Below are positions 8,287-18,326 of a stretch of 52,439 nucleotides of DNA, piece by piece; position 1 is the first letter of the stretch, and each line of letters begins with the position of its first letter. The stretch is from contig CAZSPP010000018.1 in the NCBI GenBank assembly GCA_964608845.1, forward strand, positions 1 to 52,439, written 5' to 3'. The position numbers were made by a program, and so were the translations under genes. This stretch comes from JAHLMP01 sp964608845 (lineage in GTDB: Archaea > Aenigmatarchaeota > Aenigmatarchaeia > GW2011-AR5 > JAHLMP01). The notes under the pieces are model-generated. The model did not search any database, was not told the origin of the DNA, and saw nothing but the letters and a program-made list of their open reading frames with translations.

Positions 8287-11200
8287 CTATTCAACAATTA
8301 TTTTTGGATATATTCCCATGCATTTTAGCTCATTCAACATTAAATGGAAAGAGTAACTTATTTCTACATCAACAATCTTACTCTTTTTGCATACTGGACA
8401 ATATTTCCTTCCTTTTGCAAAATCTTGTATTGCCACTAGGCCACATTCTGAACAAACTGGAATTGTTGTTTTGTCTGATGAAAATCTTTCTTTTAATAGC
8501 AATGCTGCTCCGTGCGCTATTAAACAATCTTTTTCCATTTCTCCTAATCTTAGTCCACCTTGCTTTGATCTTCCTTCTGTTGGTTGTTTTGTTAATAATG
8601 TTACAGGTCCTCTTGCTCTCACTTGTATCTTATTAGCAACCATATGATGAAGCTTTTGATAGTATATCGGACCTATTGTTATTTTATTTTCAAATTTTTC
8701 ACAAGATATTGGATTATACATAGTTTCAGTACAATCATCATTATATCCAGCCTCTTTCAGCTTATTTCTTAAATAATCTTCCGGAGTTTCATTAAAAACA
8801 TCTCCACTAACCTCTTCACAATATATGGCAGAAACCTTTGCTCCTAATATCTCTAAAAGCTGACCTATTGTCATTCTTGATGGTATTGAATGAGGATTTA
8901 TTATAATATCTGGAATTATCCCATTTTCTGTAAAAGGCATTTCCTCCTGGGGAACTATTAATCCAATAACACCTTTTTGTCCGTGTCTTGTAGCAAATTT
9001 GTCACCTAGTTCAGGAATTCTCAAATCCCTTACAGTAACTTTAACAAGTTTATTACCATCTGTTGTCTCTGTTATCAAAACCTTATCTACAATTCCACAT
9101 TCTCCGTGCCTAACTGTTTCTGAAGTTTCATATCTATTCTGTGTTTCTAGTAAGAAGCTTTCTGCTGGTCCAAAAAATCTTAGTGGAGAAACCTTTCCTA
9201 TTAATACTTCATCTTCATTAACCTTTGTTTCTGGATGAATTATTCCATCGGCATCTAGCCATCTATAGCTTTCTTCTTGTCTATAGCCTCTTATACCTTT
9301 GGGAGGTATTCTTATCTCATCTCTTTCAATTGCCCAATATTTTCTTTCCTCTGTCTCATAAGTTCTGAAGAATATTGATCTAAACAATCCTCTTTCTAAT
9401 GATGCTTTATTTATTATTATAGCATCTTCCATGTTATAACCATAAAAGCTCATAATAGCAACTATAACATTCATACCTTGCGGATGAGAGTCTAGTTCTA
9501 TATTTTTGACAACAGATGTTTTTACAAGAGGTAACTGAGGATATATTAAGATATCAGCCTTAGTATCTGCTCTTACCAAGAAATTTGTACAATAAATTCC
9601 TAGAGCTTGGCCTGTCATTTTTGCTCCTATGTTAACCCTATCTCCCCTATTATGATTTGGATATGGTATTATATTTGCTGATAATCCTAAAATTGAAGCA
9701 GGATTTATTTCTAAGTGAGTATGCTCCTTTGTTATATCTTCTGGATAAATGGCAACCAAAGCATTATCCTCTTCTTCAGCATCTATAAACTCTATTATAC
9801 CATTCTTTATCAAATCTAAAAACCTTATCTTTTTCTCTTTAAGCATTTCAATATGCTTTTGAGTAAGTTTTGGTTTTCCATCCTCAACTATTACAAGAGG
9901 TCTTAATAATCTACCAGAATCGCAATTTATTCTTATTTCATTTAATTCTTCCAACCACGATATTCCTATGTCATAACTTAACAATCCCATTCTTCTTTTC
10001 TGTCTAAGTTTTTCAACAAGCTCTTCTGGTTTGTTGGTACTTCCTATTAATCTTCCGTTCAAAAATATCGGAGTATTTCCTGATTCTGATGATATTAAAT
10101 CAAGGATTGCATTTATATCCTCTTTTTTAGCTTTCTTAGACATTCTAGCAAATATTGCAAGATATTTTCTTAATCCGATATTAACACCTTCAGGAGTTTC
10201 TTCTGCGCAAAGCCTTCCAAATTGAGTAGGATGTAGAGCTCTTGCTTTAAAATGTTCTTGAGAAGAAGATAAAGGAGATGAGATTGTTCTTAAATGATCT
10301 ATCATTCGCATCCAATTCGTTCTCTCTAATCTTTGGCATATTCCTGTTAAACCACCTATCCATTGGCCTGTTGCCATATGAGATATTATTCTGCTTGTTA
10401 GATATCCTCCTTCAACAATAGACTGCAAAGATGGAAGCTTACCTCTTTTTGACATTCTTTGATATCTGTAGACTATTCTTGTTATTAATCCGTATTTTCC
10501 TAAGAGAATGGATCTAATAAGAGTTTCTAAAAAGTCTCCTACACATTTTATTCTTTTGTTTCCATAGTGATCTATATCTTGTTTTTCTATTTCTCCATTT
10601 CCTAAAGCCAATAGCTTTCTTGCAACTAAACAAAGATATATTGCCTTTTCTTTTCTATATTTTTTATCTTGACCGATATGAGGTAATAAATATTTATCAA
10701 GTATTTCATTTACTCTGGTGGTTCTTTCTTGTGTTATATGCAATTTTTTTGCAATATAATCTTTTGCTTCTTCTTTTGATTTTATCTCAAACTCTCCAAT
10801 GTTGTAATAAAGATCTTCTTCCATTTTCGGTGATGGTGATATTGTTTCAATTATTTCTTTATCAGACTCTAAACCAAGAGCTCTTAAAAGAATTATTAAA
10901 GGAAGCCTTTTTACATTTGCAAATGAAATATATAATATTCCATCTTTTCTTTCTATTAGGTGCATTTGAACAAAGCCAGAACGTTCAGAATTTATTCTTG
11001 CAATTTCTTCGTCTCTTCTAATTTCTATAACAGGATAATTAGAAAGGATTTGTTCACTCATAACTATAACCCTTTCTGTTCCATTTATTATGAAATATCC
11101 TCCTGGATCTTTAGGATCTTCTCCTAATTTTATTAATTCTTCTTCACTAAGATTATGCAAAACACATTTTTCACTTTTAACCATTATCGGCAATTCTCCT

Positions 11201-11571
11201 ATTTTTACTTCTTGTTTATCTTGCTCAATACCATTTATTACTGGAATCATTTCAACAATTATTGGAGAGCTATATGTTAGGTTTCTTATTCTAGCTTCGT
11301 TTGGTGTTATGAATCTTATTGCACCATCCGCTTCTTTTACACAAGGCTTTTCAACCCTCACCTTTCCTAGTCTTATTTTGAATTCTCCTGCTTCTGCTTC
11401 TAATTGTATTTCTCCTATTTCATCTATTATGTTTTGTAATCTATAGTTAACAAACTCATTAAAAGAATCTATTTGATGACTAACAAATCCAAAATCTTCT
11501 TTAAAAGCATTAACAAGTATTTCAAAATTGGTTGTTTGAGATAAATCTTTATTTAAAAAATCTTTACTCAT
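8287..11571 (-). CDS. rpoB: DNA-directed RNA polymerase subunit B, unsplit (B''+B')
   Basis: This second-largest RNA polymerase subunit, of about 1094 residues, is a single chain rather than the split B''/B' of many euryarchaeota. Visible landmarks are the lobe/protrusion segment (ARIRNLTYSSPIIVEM), the fork and hybrid-binding region (LGLSANIIPYPNHNRGDRVN, FYGYNMEDAIIINKAS), GDKFATRHGQKGVIG, and a C-terminal zinc site (CSECG...CPVC). The ATG at 11571 is preferred over a TTG five codons upstream that overlaps the rpoH stop codon. It is flanked by rpoH and rpoA with almost no spacing, so one operon is expected. Confidence 0.97.
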   Translation of the reverse strand: MSKDFLNKDLSQTTNFEILVNAFKEDFGFVSHQIDSFNEFVNYRLQNIIDEIGEIQLEAEAGEFKIRLGKVRVEKPCVKEADGAIRFITPNEARIRNLTYSSPIIVEMIPVINGIEQDKQEVKIGELPIMVKSEKCVLHNLSEEELIKLGEDPKDPGGYFIINGTERVIVMSEQILSNYPVIEIRRDEEIARINSERSGFVQMHLIERKDGILYISFANVKRLPLIILLRALGLESDKEIIETISPSPKMEEDLYYNIGEFEIKSKEEAKDYIAKKLHITQERTTRVNEILDKYLLPHIGQDKKYRKEKAIYLCLVARKLLALGNGEIEKQDIDHYGNKRIKCVGDFLETLIRSILLGKYGLITRIVYRYQRMSKRGKLPSLQSIVEGGYLTSRIISHMATGQWIGGLTGICQRLERTNWMRMIDHLRTISSPLSSSQEHFKARALHPTQFGRLCAEETPEGVNIGLRKYLAIFARMSKKAKKEDINAILDLISSESGNTPIFLNGRLIGSTNKPEELVEKLRQKRRMGLLSYDIGISWLEELNEIRINCDSGRLLRPLVIVEDGKPKLTQKHIEMLKEKKIRFLDLIKNGIIEFIDAEEEDNALVAIYPEDITKEHTHLEINPASILGLSANIIPYPNHNRGDRVNIGAKMTGQALGIYCTNFLVRADTKADILIYPQLPLVKTSVVKNIELDSHPQGMNVIVAIMSFYGYNMEDAIIINKASLERGLFRSIFFRTYETEERKYWAIERDEIRIPPKGIRGYRQEESYRWLDADGIIHPETKVNEDEVLIGKVSPLRFFGPAESFLLETQNRYETSETVRHGECGIVDKVLITETTDGNKLVKVTVRDLRIPELGDKFATRHGQKGVIGLIVPQEEMPFTENGIIPDIIINPHSIPSRMTIGQLLEILGAKVSAIYCEEVSGDVFNETPEDYLRNKLKEAGYNDDCTETMYNPISCEKFENKITIGPIYYQKLHHMVANKIQVRARGPVTLLTKQPTEGRSKQGGLRLGEMEKDCLIAHGAALLLKERFSSDKTTIPVCSECGLVAIQDFAKGRKYCPVCKKSKIVDVEISYSFHLMLNELKCMGIYPKIIVE

Positions 11572-11582
11572 AAAAACCCACT

Positions 11583-11810
11583 TCAAACAACAACTCTATA
11601 ATAATATGTTTCCCCTGCAGTAGGGCTTTTTCTTGTTATTCTAATTATATCTCCTTTTTTTGCTCCTATAGCTTTTACTGCTGGATCTGTTGATAGTATC
11701 CTTGGCAACTGCTTTTTTGTTATTCTATATTTTTTTAGAAGTTCTTCCTCTTCCTCTTTTGTAAGAATTTCATGCTTCGGAACTAATTCGCTTTTAAATA
11801 TATCAATCAA
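11583..11810 (-). CDS. rpoH: DNA-directed RNA polymerase subunit H (Rpb5-like)
   Basis: The 75-residue protein corresponds to the C-terminal domain of eukaryotic Rpb5. It shows the typical VPKHEILTKEEEEELLKKY start, then the DPAVKAIGAKKGDIIRITR core and a final YYYRVVV strand. It opens the rpoH-rpoB-rpoA operon. The start is TTG with AGTGATG seven bases upstream. An ATG closer to the promoter is in another frame and stops at once. A TATA box about 65 bases upstream leaves a short leader. Confidence 0.95.
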   Translation of the reverse strand: MIDIFKSELVPKHEILTKEEEEELLKKYRITKKQLPRILSTDPAVKAIGAKKGDIIRITRKSPTAGETYYYRVVV

Positions 11811-11871
11811 TAAGCATCACTCTCTAAACCAATTATATATAATAAAGACTAAACTAAATACATTTATAAAA

Positions 11872-11891
11872 AAATATTTAAACCTTTTGGT
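11872..11891 (-). promoter_or_regulatory. Promoter of the rpoH-rpoB-rpoA operon
   Basis: Read on the minus strand, an A-rich BRE (CAAAAGG) precedes TTTAAATATTT. This is one of the best TATA boxes in the window. Transcription should start near 11848, giving a leader of roughly 40 bases before the TTG of rpoH. It separates the polymerase operon from the membrane protein gene upstream. Confidence 0.55.
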
Positions 11892-11915
11892 AGCTACATT
11901 AAAGCTAATTTTTTG

Positions 11916-14108
11916 TTATGTTTTAGTAGTTATTTTTATATTTTCACATATTTTGTAAAATCTATTATCATATATTGTATTCCAATCTTTACAATTATTT
12001 CTAACTATTGTTAAACTTATGTCATATTTTTCAATTAATGAAAAATTCTCTGTAACAAAAAACTCTTCTGCTTTTCTCAACTTTTCTTCATCTGCATATT
12101 CCACATAAAGATCAGCTAACACTTTTTTTCCTGAAATAAAAGCTATTGCATGACCTAAAAATGGGTCTGAAGCTACACTCAAACAACTTTTAACATAATC
12201 TCCTTTTGAACCGAGATTAAAAATTGCATCTAAGGTATAGAAATCGATATATCCTCCTAAATTAAATGTTTGTGATAAAGTGTATAATGAATAAATAAAA
12301 TTAGCAAAGATTAGCAAGAGTGAAAAAAGAATTGCTAAAATTTTCTTGCTTTCTTTAAATTTTGCATTTTCTAAGAAATCGAGAATTAGTAGTGAAGATA
12401 AAAAGAAAATTATGAGATTTACACGAAATGAAATAAAAGCATAAACGAAAATTAAAATTATTGTTAATATTGATAATAAAATGTTTTTTCTATTTTTTAG
12501 GTTGAATAAAATTATAAATAAAACTGCTAATAAAACAAATGAAAATTCTTGAAATATTCCTTGCAATTCCCCTTTTAAAAACCATCCCCATTTTTCTGGT
12601 AGAGCAACTGTTTTTGAAGAATATTCTAATCCGAAAAATGGAATATAAGCTATTAATATTGGCACAAAAAGTTTCCAATCAAATTTTATTTTTTTGATCA
12701 ATAGAAAAGAAAAAATGAAAATTGAGTATAAAATAATTGAATAAGGATGAATTAAGGAAGATGAAAAAAGCATAATAGAAGAGAGGAAGATATTTTTTCT
12801 TAATGCAAATGCCAAAGAATAAAAAAGAAGTAGCAAAGATGGAATATGCAAAAGATGTGCTGATAATAGTGTGAAAACAAAAGGAAAGGAGCAGAAGGAT
12901 AATACAAACAAAAATCTTGAATAAAAATTTTTGCTTAAATATTTTGAGAGATGAACTAAAGAAAATATTAAAAATATGTTGAAAACTAATTCTAAAATTA
13001 AATCTGAAATTGAATTATAGCCGAGATTAAAAAGCCAAAGAAGATAAGATTTTAATAAGAAATATCCTTTAGGATAATTCATCTCCCTTCCTAAATAGCT
13101 TAGCTCATCTAATTTTGGTACATTATTATTATAAAATGTTTCTCTCACTTGCCTTTCATAAAAAACATTCCAATATGTATTTTGTGTTGGTGGAATAATT
13201 TTTAAAGGAAGAAGAAATAAGAAAATTGTGACAAAACTTGCAAAAAATATTTTCAAGTCTATTTTGTTTAGTGCTTCGCTTTTTATTTTATTCTTTTCTT
13301 TCAAAGTAAGCAAAAGAGATGAGAATAAAATTAAAGAAAAAATGTTTGAAAATAAATGAGAAATGAAATCTATAAAGAATCCAAAAATTATAATCAGAGA
13401 AAATAATATTGGAATGATCATGTGAAAAGAACTAAAATTTCTAAAGGAAAACAAAAATATAATAATAAAAATTAAAAACAATATTGGAAAATATGAAATT
13501 TCTCTATTTTTTACATAAATCTTTTTTTCGAATGTTTGATTTTCAATTTCAAATCTTAAAACATTATATCCTCCTTTTGTAAATATTATTCTTTCAGATA
13601 AATTTTTTGTTTCATTTGGCAATAGTTTTATTCTCAACTCTTCAATACTTTCATTATTAACAAAAATTCTTAACAAAAAAATTTTTCCTTTACAATAATT
13701 ATTTTTTATTGAGATTTTTGGATTAAACTCTTCATATTGAGAAATGTTTTCTTTTGTAGTGAAATTAAAAACAATACTTTCATCTTTTTCACATTCTTTT
13801 TTTATTATATCGACAAAAAAATTAATATAAGTATTTTCACAAGATATTTTTATTTCATACCTTCCTTCTTTAAGATTAGATATGCATATATTTCTATTGC
13901 TCTCATTAAATACATTTATTCCATTAACGTAAATTTCATTAATATTGCAAGTTGAAAAATATGAAAAGCATACATCTTTACCTAAAGGAACGAGAAAATC
14001 GTTTTCTAAAAGCTTTATGGAATTAGTATATCCTAGACTAATAAATAGAAATAAAGTCAATAAAAATGTTTTTTTAAAAGTAATTTTAATGTTGAAAAGA
14101 TTTTTCAT
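11916..14108 (-). CDS. Large multi-pass membrane protein, GT-C glycosyltransferase-like
   Basis: The 730-residue protein has an N-terminal signal anchor (residues about 12-30) and an exported beta-rich domain with several Cys (to about residue 200). Ten or more membrane segments follow (about 205-630), then a soluble C-terminal domain of about 100 residues. A large loop after residue 310 holds acidic and aromatic residues (ETFYNNNVPKLDEL, REMNYPKGY). This layout suits GT-C enzymes that use lipid-linked sugars, such as PMT/ArnT-like or Stt3-like proteins. I cannot name a family. The gene lies 41 bases beyond the Tes-like gene on the same strand, so the two may be co-transcribed. A cell-surface role is inferred. 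Confidence 0.55.
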   Translation of the reverse strand: MKNLFNIKITFKKTFLLTLFLFISLGYTNSIKLLENDFLVPLGKDVCFSYFSTCNINEIYVNGINVFNESNRNICISNLKEGRYEIKISCENTYINFFVDIIKKECEKDESIVFNFTTKENISQYEEFNPKISIKNNYCKGKIFLLRIFVNNESIEELRIKLLPNETKNLSERIIFTKGGYNVLRFEIENQTFEKKIYVKNREISYFPILFLIFIIIFLFSFRNFSSFHMIIPILFSLIIIFGFFIDFISHLFSNIFSLILFSSLLLTLKEKNKIKSEALNKIDLKIFFASFVTIFLFLLPLKIIPPTQNTYWNVFYERQVRETFYNNNVPKLDELSYLGREMNYPKGYFLLKSYLLWLFNLGYNSISDLILELVFNIFLIFSLVHLSKYLSKNFYSRFLFVLSFCSFPFVFTLLSAHLLHIPSLLLLFYSLAFALRKNIFLSSIMLFSSSLIHPYSIILYSIFIFSFLLIKKIKFDWKLFVPILIAYIPFFGLEYSSKTVALPEKWGWFLKGELQGIFQEFSFVLLAVLFIILFNLKNRKNILLSILTIILIFVYAFISFRVNLIIFFLSSLLILDFLENAKFKESKKILAILFSLLLIFANFIYSLYTLSQTFNLGGYIDFYTLDAIFNLGSKGDYVKSCLSVASDPFLGHAIAFISGKKVLADLYVEYADEEKLRKAEEFFVTENFSLIEKYDISLTIVRNNCKDWNTIYDNRFYKICENIKITTKT

Positions 14109-14149
14109 ACTTAGTGCTTTTTTGAAAATTTTTAAAAGATTTTAAAAGC

Positions 14150-15721
14150 TCAAAATTGTGTTATTGGACCATTTTTCCACAAATCATCTTTCATTCTTTT
14201 TCCTGTTATCTTTTCCCATTCTTCTATTGGTATAGAATATTTTTTTCTTTCAATCTCTCCAATCCCTAAGCCATTATAAGCACAAAATGGAATCATGCCT
14301 TCATAAGTTGCATAATGTATTACGCATCTTCTTAATCTTTCAATATTCAAATTCCAAGCATCTTGAAACCACATTGAACCAATATAAAGAGTTTTATAAT
14401 GAAATTCTTTCAATCCTTCATAACTTCCGCTTATAATAGCTTTTAATATTAAATTTTTCAGATCTTTTCCTTCTTTCTTTATATATTTGTTAATATTTCT
14501 TAGAAATGATAAAGCTATTCCTAATTTTCCAAAAATACTTTTTTCTTTTGACTTCTTTTCAATAAATTCCATTAGACCTTCTACATCAACAATTTTTGTT
14601 ATTGGTGTAAATTTGAATTTTCCATTTTCCTTTGAAACAAATACATAAGTAGCCCCACCACAAGAAGGATGTGCAGTAAATTCAACTTGTGGTTTTCCTT
14701 TTAATTTTTCTATAAGTTTTGAAATTGGATATACAAAAGGCACTGGATAAAAATCATCTACAGTTATCTCTTTATTTAATCCCTCTTCTATAGTTTTAAA
14801 AAGATCATAATAGTCTACCCTTTGATTTTCAATAAAATCTTGAGAAGCATTTTGCAATCTTCCACAAAAAGATATTGGTTGAAAATTAACTCCTCTAACA
14901 ACATCAATATTTTTAGCTGCAAATTTTATTATTTTTGGTGCTTCCGATAAATTTGATTTTGTTATGACCGGGACCAAAACCACGCTATGAAAATCTACTT
15001 TTCTTAAATTTTCTATTGCCTTTTTATTTTGTTCTATCCAAGGATTATATTTCTCAGAAACTCCATCAAAGCTCATATATATTGTATTTACTCCAGCTTC
15101 TACAATTTCATCACAATATTCAATTGATTCTGAAAGTTTTATTCCGTTTGTATTTAGTTGAATATGCCTAAAACCAAGCTCTCTAGCAACTTTTATTATA
15201 TCCACCAAATCCTCTCTTACTGTTGGTTCTCCTCCTGTTATTTGAATTGCTTTTGAAGGTACCGGCTTCATGCTTCTTGCTTGTTTCATTATTTTTATTA
15301 AATCTTTTAATGGCGGGTCATAAACATATCCTGCTGCTCCGGCATTCATAAAACAATATGAACATCTCAAATTACATCTATTTGTAACAAGAAGATTTGT
15401 AAGAACACTTTGAGAAATATGTTTTTTATAAAGCTTTTCCTTTCCAAATGGATTTGAATCAATTTTCTTAATTTTGTTTGAAAATGATATGTATCTATGC
15501 TCTTTTCCATCCTTTTTATATTTTATCCATTTGTAATAGAGCTTAGAATCATTGAAAACTATTGATTTAAAATATCCATGTTTGTTACATTTTTTTTCTA
15601 TCCAGATTTTTCCATCTTCTTCTACAACCACCGCTTTTATCTTTTTTATTTTTCCTTTTTTAAAGCATTCTGGGCAAATACTATATGTTTTTTCTAAGAT
15701 TTTTTTGTTTAGTCTATTCAT
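14150..15721 (-). CDS. Radical SAM enzyme of the tetraether lipid synthase (Tes/MJ0619-like) family
   Basis: The 523-residue protein has the radical SAM cluster motif CxxxCxxC at Cys116, Cys120 and Cys123 (RCNLRCSYCF), the GGEPT motif and the SPASM-like C-terminal part of this family (GSMWFQDAWNLNIERLRRC). A Cys-containing N-terminal segment (Cys16, Cys19, Cys45) precedes it. MJ0619 and relatives join two archaeol chains into caldarchaeol by radical coupling of phytanyl termini. The overall layout here matches that group better than MoaA. A related radical SAM role cannot be excluded. The downstream GT-C-like protein suits a membrane or cell-surface locus. Confidence 0.75.
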   Translation of the reverse strand: MNRLNKKILEKTYSICPECFKKGKIKKIKAVVVEEDGKIWIEKKCNKHGYFKSIVFNDSKLYYKWIKYKKDGKEHRYISFSNKIKKIDSNPFGKEKLYKKHISQSVLTNLLVTNRCNLRCSYCFMNAGAAGYVYDPPLKDLIKIMKQARSMKPVPSKAIQITGGEPTVREDLVDIIKVARELGFRHIQLNTNGIKLSESIEYCDEIVEAGVNTIYMSFDGVSEKYNPWIEQNKKAIENLRKVDFHSVVLVPVITKSNLSEAPKIIKFAAKNIDVVRGVNFQPISFCGRLQNASQDFIENQRVDYYDLFKTIEEGLNKEITVDDFYPVPFVYPISKLIEKLKGKPQVEFTAHPSCGGATYVFVSKENGKFKFTPITKIVDVEGLMEFIEKKSKEKSIFGKLGIALSFLRNINKYIKKEGKDLKNLILKAIISGSYEGLKEFHYKTLYIGSMWFQDAWNLNIERLRRCVIHYATYEGMIPFCAYNGLGIGEIERKKYSIPIEEWEKITGKRMKDDLWKNGPITQF

Positions 15722-15768
15722 ACAACTTTTAATATATTTTAAAAGTTTTAAAAATTAATTATTCTATT

Positions 15769-16230
15769 ATGATTGAAAAAGAAATAGAAAATAAGATGTT
15801 GTCTCTATTTTCAAGAATAACAAGCTCATTAGGATATTCTCAGGTTCATGGAAAAATTATTGGAATTTTGATGATTGAAGGAAAACCTCTCTCTCTTCAA
15901 GAAATAAGCAAAAGAACAAGATATTCTCTTGGCTCTATTTCGCTTTCTTTAGATCTTTTGGAATTTTTCGGAATAATAAAAAAATTCAAAAAAAGTGGAG
16001 AAAGAAAGGTCTTTGTTAAATTAACCGGTGATTTATTGATTGGATTAAAAAATGCGATAATTTTAAAAATAGATAAGAATGCAGAAGATGTGATAAATGA
16101 ATTAGAATATTATAAAAAGAAAGTAAAGGATAAGAAGACTTTAAAAGCAATAAAGGTTTTGGAAAAAGAAACTAAAAGATTAAAAAAGTATGTAGAGAAA
16201 ATATCATCTATTAAAATTCCGAATTCTTAA
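15769..16230 (+). CDS. GbsR/MarR-like winged-helix transcriptional regulator
   Basis: The 153-residue protein has a winged helix-turn-helix at residues about 25-85 (ISKRTRYSLGSISLSLDLLEFFGIIK in outline) and a long C-terminal helix likely to dimerise (residues 100-150). The pattern of a first helix containing GYSQVHGKI and the skipping of effector domains fits GbsR-type regulators. It is divergent from the Tes-like gene, whose start lies 48 bases away, so it could control that gene or the PAC2 gene 43 bases downstream. Its ligand is unknown. Confidence 0.7.
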   Translation: MIEKEIENKMLSLFSRITSSLGYSQVHGKIIGILMIEGKPLSLQEISKRTRYSLGSISLSLDLLEFFGIIKKFKKSGERKVFVKLTGDLLIGLKNAIILKIDKNAEDVINELEYYKKKVKDKKTLKAIKVLEKETKRLKKYVEKISSIKIPNS

Positions 16231-16272
16231 AAGGATTAAAATATAAAAAAGAAAATAAAAATAAGATGAAAA

Positions 16273-17043
16273 ATGAAAGTAATAAAATATATCGAAAAGC
16301 CTAAGTTAAAAAGCCCTATATTGGTTGAAGGTCTTCCTGGAATAGGAAATGTTGGAAGAATATCTGCTAGTTATTTAGTTGACAAATTAAAAGCAAAAAA
16401 GTTTGCAGAGTTTTATTCAAGTGAATTTTTTCCTTCTGTGATTGTTAATAAAGATGGAGTAGCAAGGCTTATGAAAATAGAATTTTATTATTATAAGGGG
16501 AAGAATGATATAATAATAGTTGTTGGTGATTCTCAAGCAATGACCCCTGAAGGTTATTACAATATATCAGAAGGTATTTTGGAGGTTGCGAAAAAATTTA
16601 ATGTAAAAATGATAATAACTCTCGGTGGTTTGGGTAGGGAAGATGTTACAAAATCTCCAAGAATTATTGGGGCTGTTAACGATGAGAAACTGATAAAGAA
16701 ATTTAAAAAATATGATATAATATTTGATGGAAATATACTTAACACAATTGTTGGTGTATCTGGACTTTTGATCGGAATGGCAAAAATAAAAAATATTGAT
16801 GCAATATGCTTGCTTGCTGAAACTGCTGGATTTCCAATAGTTATTGCAGATCCGATAGGCGCAGAGGCTTTGCTAAAAACACTTTCAAAGATTCTTGATA
16901 TAGAAATAGATCTTTCTGAATTAACTAGAGATGCAAAAGAGCTTGAGAAGAAACTTATAAAAACAGAAGAAATGCAAAGAAAAATGCTTGAGAAAATATT
17001 AACTCCAGAAGAAGAAAAAAAGGATCTTGAATATATAGGATGA
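16273..17043 (+). CDS. PAC2 family protein, proteasome assembly chaperone-like
   Basis: The 256-residue protein matches the archaeal PAC2/PbaA-like fold. It has an N-terminal PILVEGLPGIGNVGRISASYL motif (split by a Gly-rich turn), a central MIITLGGLG strand, and a C-terminal acidic helical tail that ends LTPEEEKKDLEYIG. Family members include proteasome assembly chaperones, though several archaeal copies do not bind the proteasome and their role is open. It follows the GbsR-like regulator on the same strand. Confidence 0.8.
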   Translation: MKVIKYIEKPKLKSPILVEGLPGIGNVGRISASYLVDKLKAKKFAEFYSSEFFPSVIVNKDGVARLMKIEFYYYKGKNDIIIVVGDSQAMTPEGYYNISEGILEVAKKFNVKMIITLGGLGREDVTKSPRIIGAVNDEKLIKKFKKYDIIFDGNILNTIVGVSGLLIGMAKIKNIDAICLLAETAGFPIVIADPIGAEALLKTLSKILDIEIDLSELTRDAKELEKKLIKTEEMQRKMLEKILTPEEEKKDLEYIG

Positions 17044-17071
17044 ACCTTTTAAAAAATTATAAAACAAAATC

Positions 17072-17344
17072 TTAAAACATTCCTATCCAAAAAGTTCTTG
17101 CAATAAATCTAATTAGAAATATTATTGCAACAATCCAAAATGTGATTATATAATATTTTTTATTTTCTTCGATTTCTTTTTTGTACTGAATGGAAGATAT
17201 TGTAAACAAAAAGATTACACATATATCAAATAAAATATGAGTTGTTGCGATATTTTCATAAAAGATTGTTAGAATTGTATCTCCTAAAAAGGTTAAAGAA
17301 AATATTATGATAGGTAAAACTATGTCTGAAATTCCTTTTTGCAT
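17072..17344 (-). CDS. Small membrane protein, unknown
   Basis: The 90-residue product is nearly all hydrophobic, with three likely membrane helices (residues about 5-25, 30-50 and 65-85) joined by short charged loops. I use the ATG at 17344 rather than the TTG one codon upstream. It lies 28 bases after the methionine aminopeptidase gene on the same strand and converges with the PAC2 gene. No family is recognised. Confidence 0.6.
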   Translation of the reverse strand: MQKGISDIVLPIIIFSLTFLGDTILTIFYENIATTHILFDICVIFLFTISSIQYKKEIEENKKYYIITFWIVAIIFLIRFIARTFWIGMF

Positions 17345-17375
17345 CAATAAAAATATATCAAGATTTATTTAAAAG

Positions 17376-18272
17376 CTATTCTGAATACAATGTTGTAACT
17401 ATTGGTTTATCTAAAACAATAATAGTATGCTCAAATTGAGATATTTTACAATCCTTTTTTTCAAAAAGTATAGGATAAGGATATAAAATCTCCTTATATA
17501 AAAGCTCTTTTGCTGCTATTCTAAATTTTATTTCAGGCAAACTTAACCATCTTTTAGCAAAGGGCAATCCATTCCTTTTAAAACCAAAATTAAAGATATA
17601 TCTTGCGTCAGAATTTCTTATCTTTGCTTCTTCTATGCTTTTTATTACAGAGAATATTCTAATATCATCAGAATCTATTACAAACCCTTCTCCATTAGTT
17701 GCAAAAGGTTCTATGGCTATTACACTTCCTTCTTTTAATTCAGTTTCATCATTATTTTTTACATTTAATATTTGCGGTTCTGCATGAATATTAAATCTCT
17801 CTAAACCGTGACCAGTAAGATTTTTTACTGGTTTGAAACCATATTTAGTTATAGTATTTTCAATAATTTCTCCGATTTCCTTTATTTTTGTTCCTGGAGA
17901 AACTATTTTTATAGCTTCTTGAAGCGCTTCCTCACTTGCTTTCAACAAATCAAAATAATCTTTAAAACAAATTGTATATGCAGTATCTCCTATATAACCA
18001 TCTACATGTACACCGATATCTATCTTTATTACATCATTTTCATTAACAAAAATATTTTCATTTTTATTAGGAGTGAAATGAGCTGCTATATTGTTTATTG
18101 AGATGTTTGGAGGAAAGGCTATATCTCCTCCAAGCTCTTTTATTCTCTTTTCTATCCATTCCGCAATTTCTAAAATATTAGCTCCTACTTTAATAATCCT
18201 TTTTGATTCCTCTCTAACTCTAGCAGCAATTTTGCCTGCTTCTTTATACTTCTCTAAAATCTCTTTCTCCAT
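17376..18272 (-). CDS. map: Methionine aminopeptidase, type II
   Basis: This enzyme removes the initiator methionine from nascent proteins. The 298 residues show all five metal ligands: two Asp in KIDIGVHVDGYIGDTAY, His in GHGLERFNIHAEPQ, and Glu in IAIEPFATNG and SQFEHTIIV. The type II insertion is present near residues 195-255. Length and order fit archaeal MetAP2. The gene is divergent from a small Lys-rich gene at 18327. Confidence 0.95.
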   Translation of the reverse strand: MEKEILEKYKEAGKIAARVREESKRIIKVGANILEIAEWIEKRIKELGGDIAFPPNISINNIAAHFTPNKNENIFVNENDVIKIDIGVHVDGYIGDTAYTICFKDYFDLLKASEEALQEAIKIVSPGTKIKEIGEIIENTITKYGFKPVKNLTGHGLERFNIHAEPQILNVKNNDETELKEGSVIAIEPFATNGEGFVIDSDDIRIFSVIKSIEEAKIRNSDARYIFNFGFKRNGLPFAKRWLSLPEIKFRIAAKELLYKEILYPYPILFEKKDCKISQFEHTIIVLDKPIVTTLYSE

Positions 18273-18326
18273 TTTATCACGATTAAAATATCAAAAGTTT
18301 AATAATCTCTTAAACAATTTTAATTT

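Noticed and set aside
11583..11586. TTG at 11586 as the rpoB start overlapping rpoH
   Set aside because: The ATG at 11571 fits the family N-terminus and a purine-rich site better. The overlap is possible but not needed.
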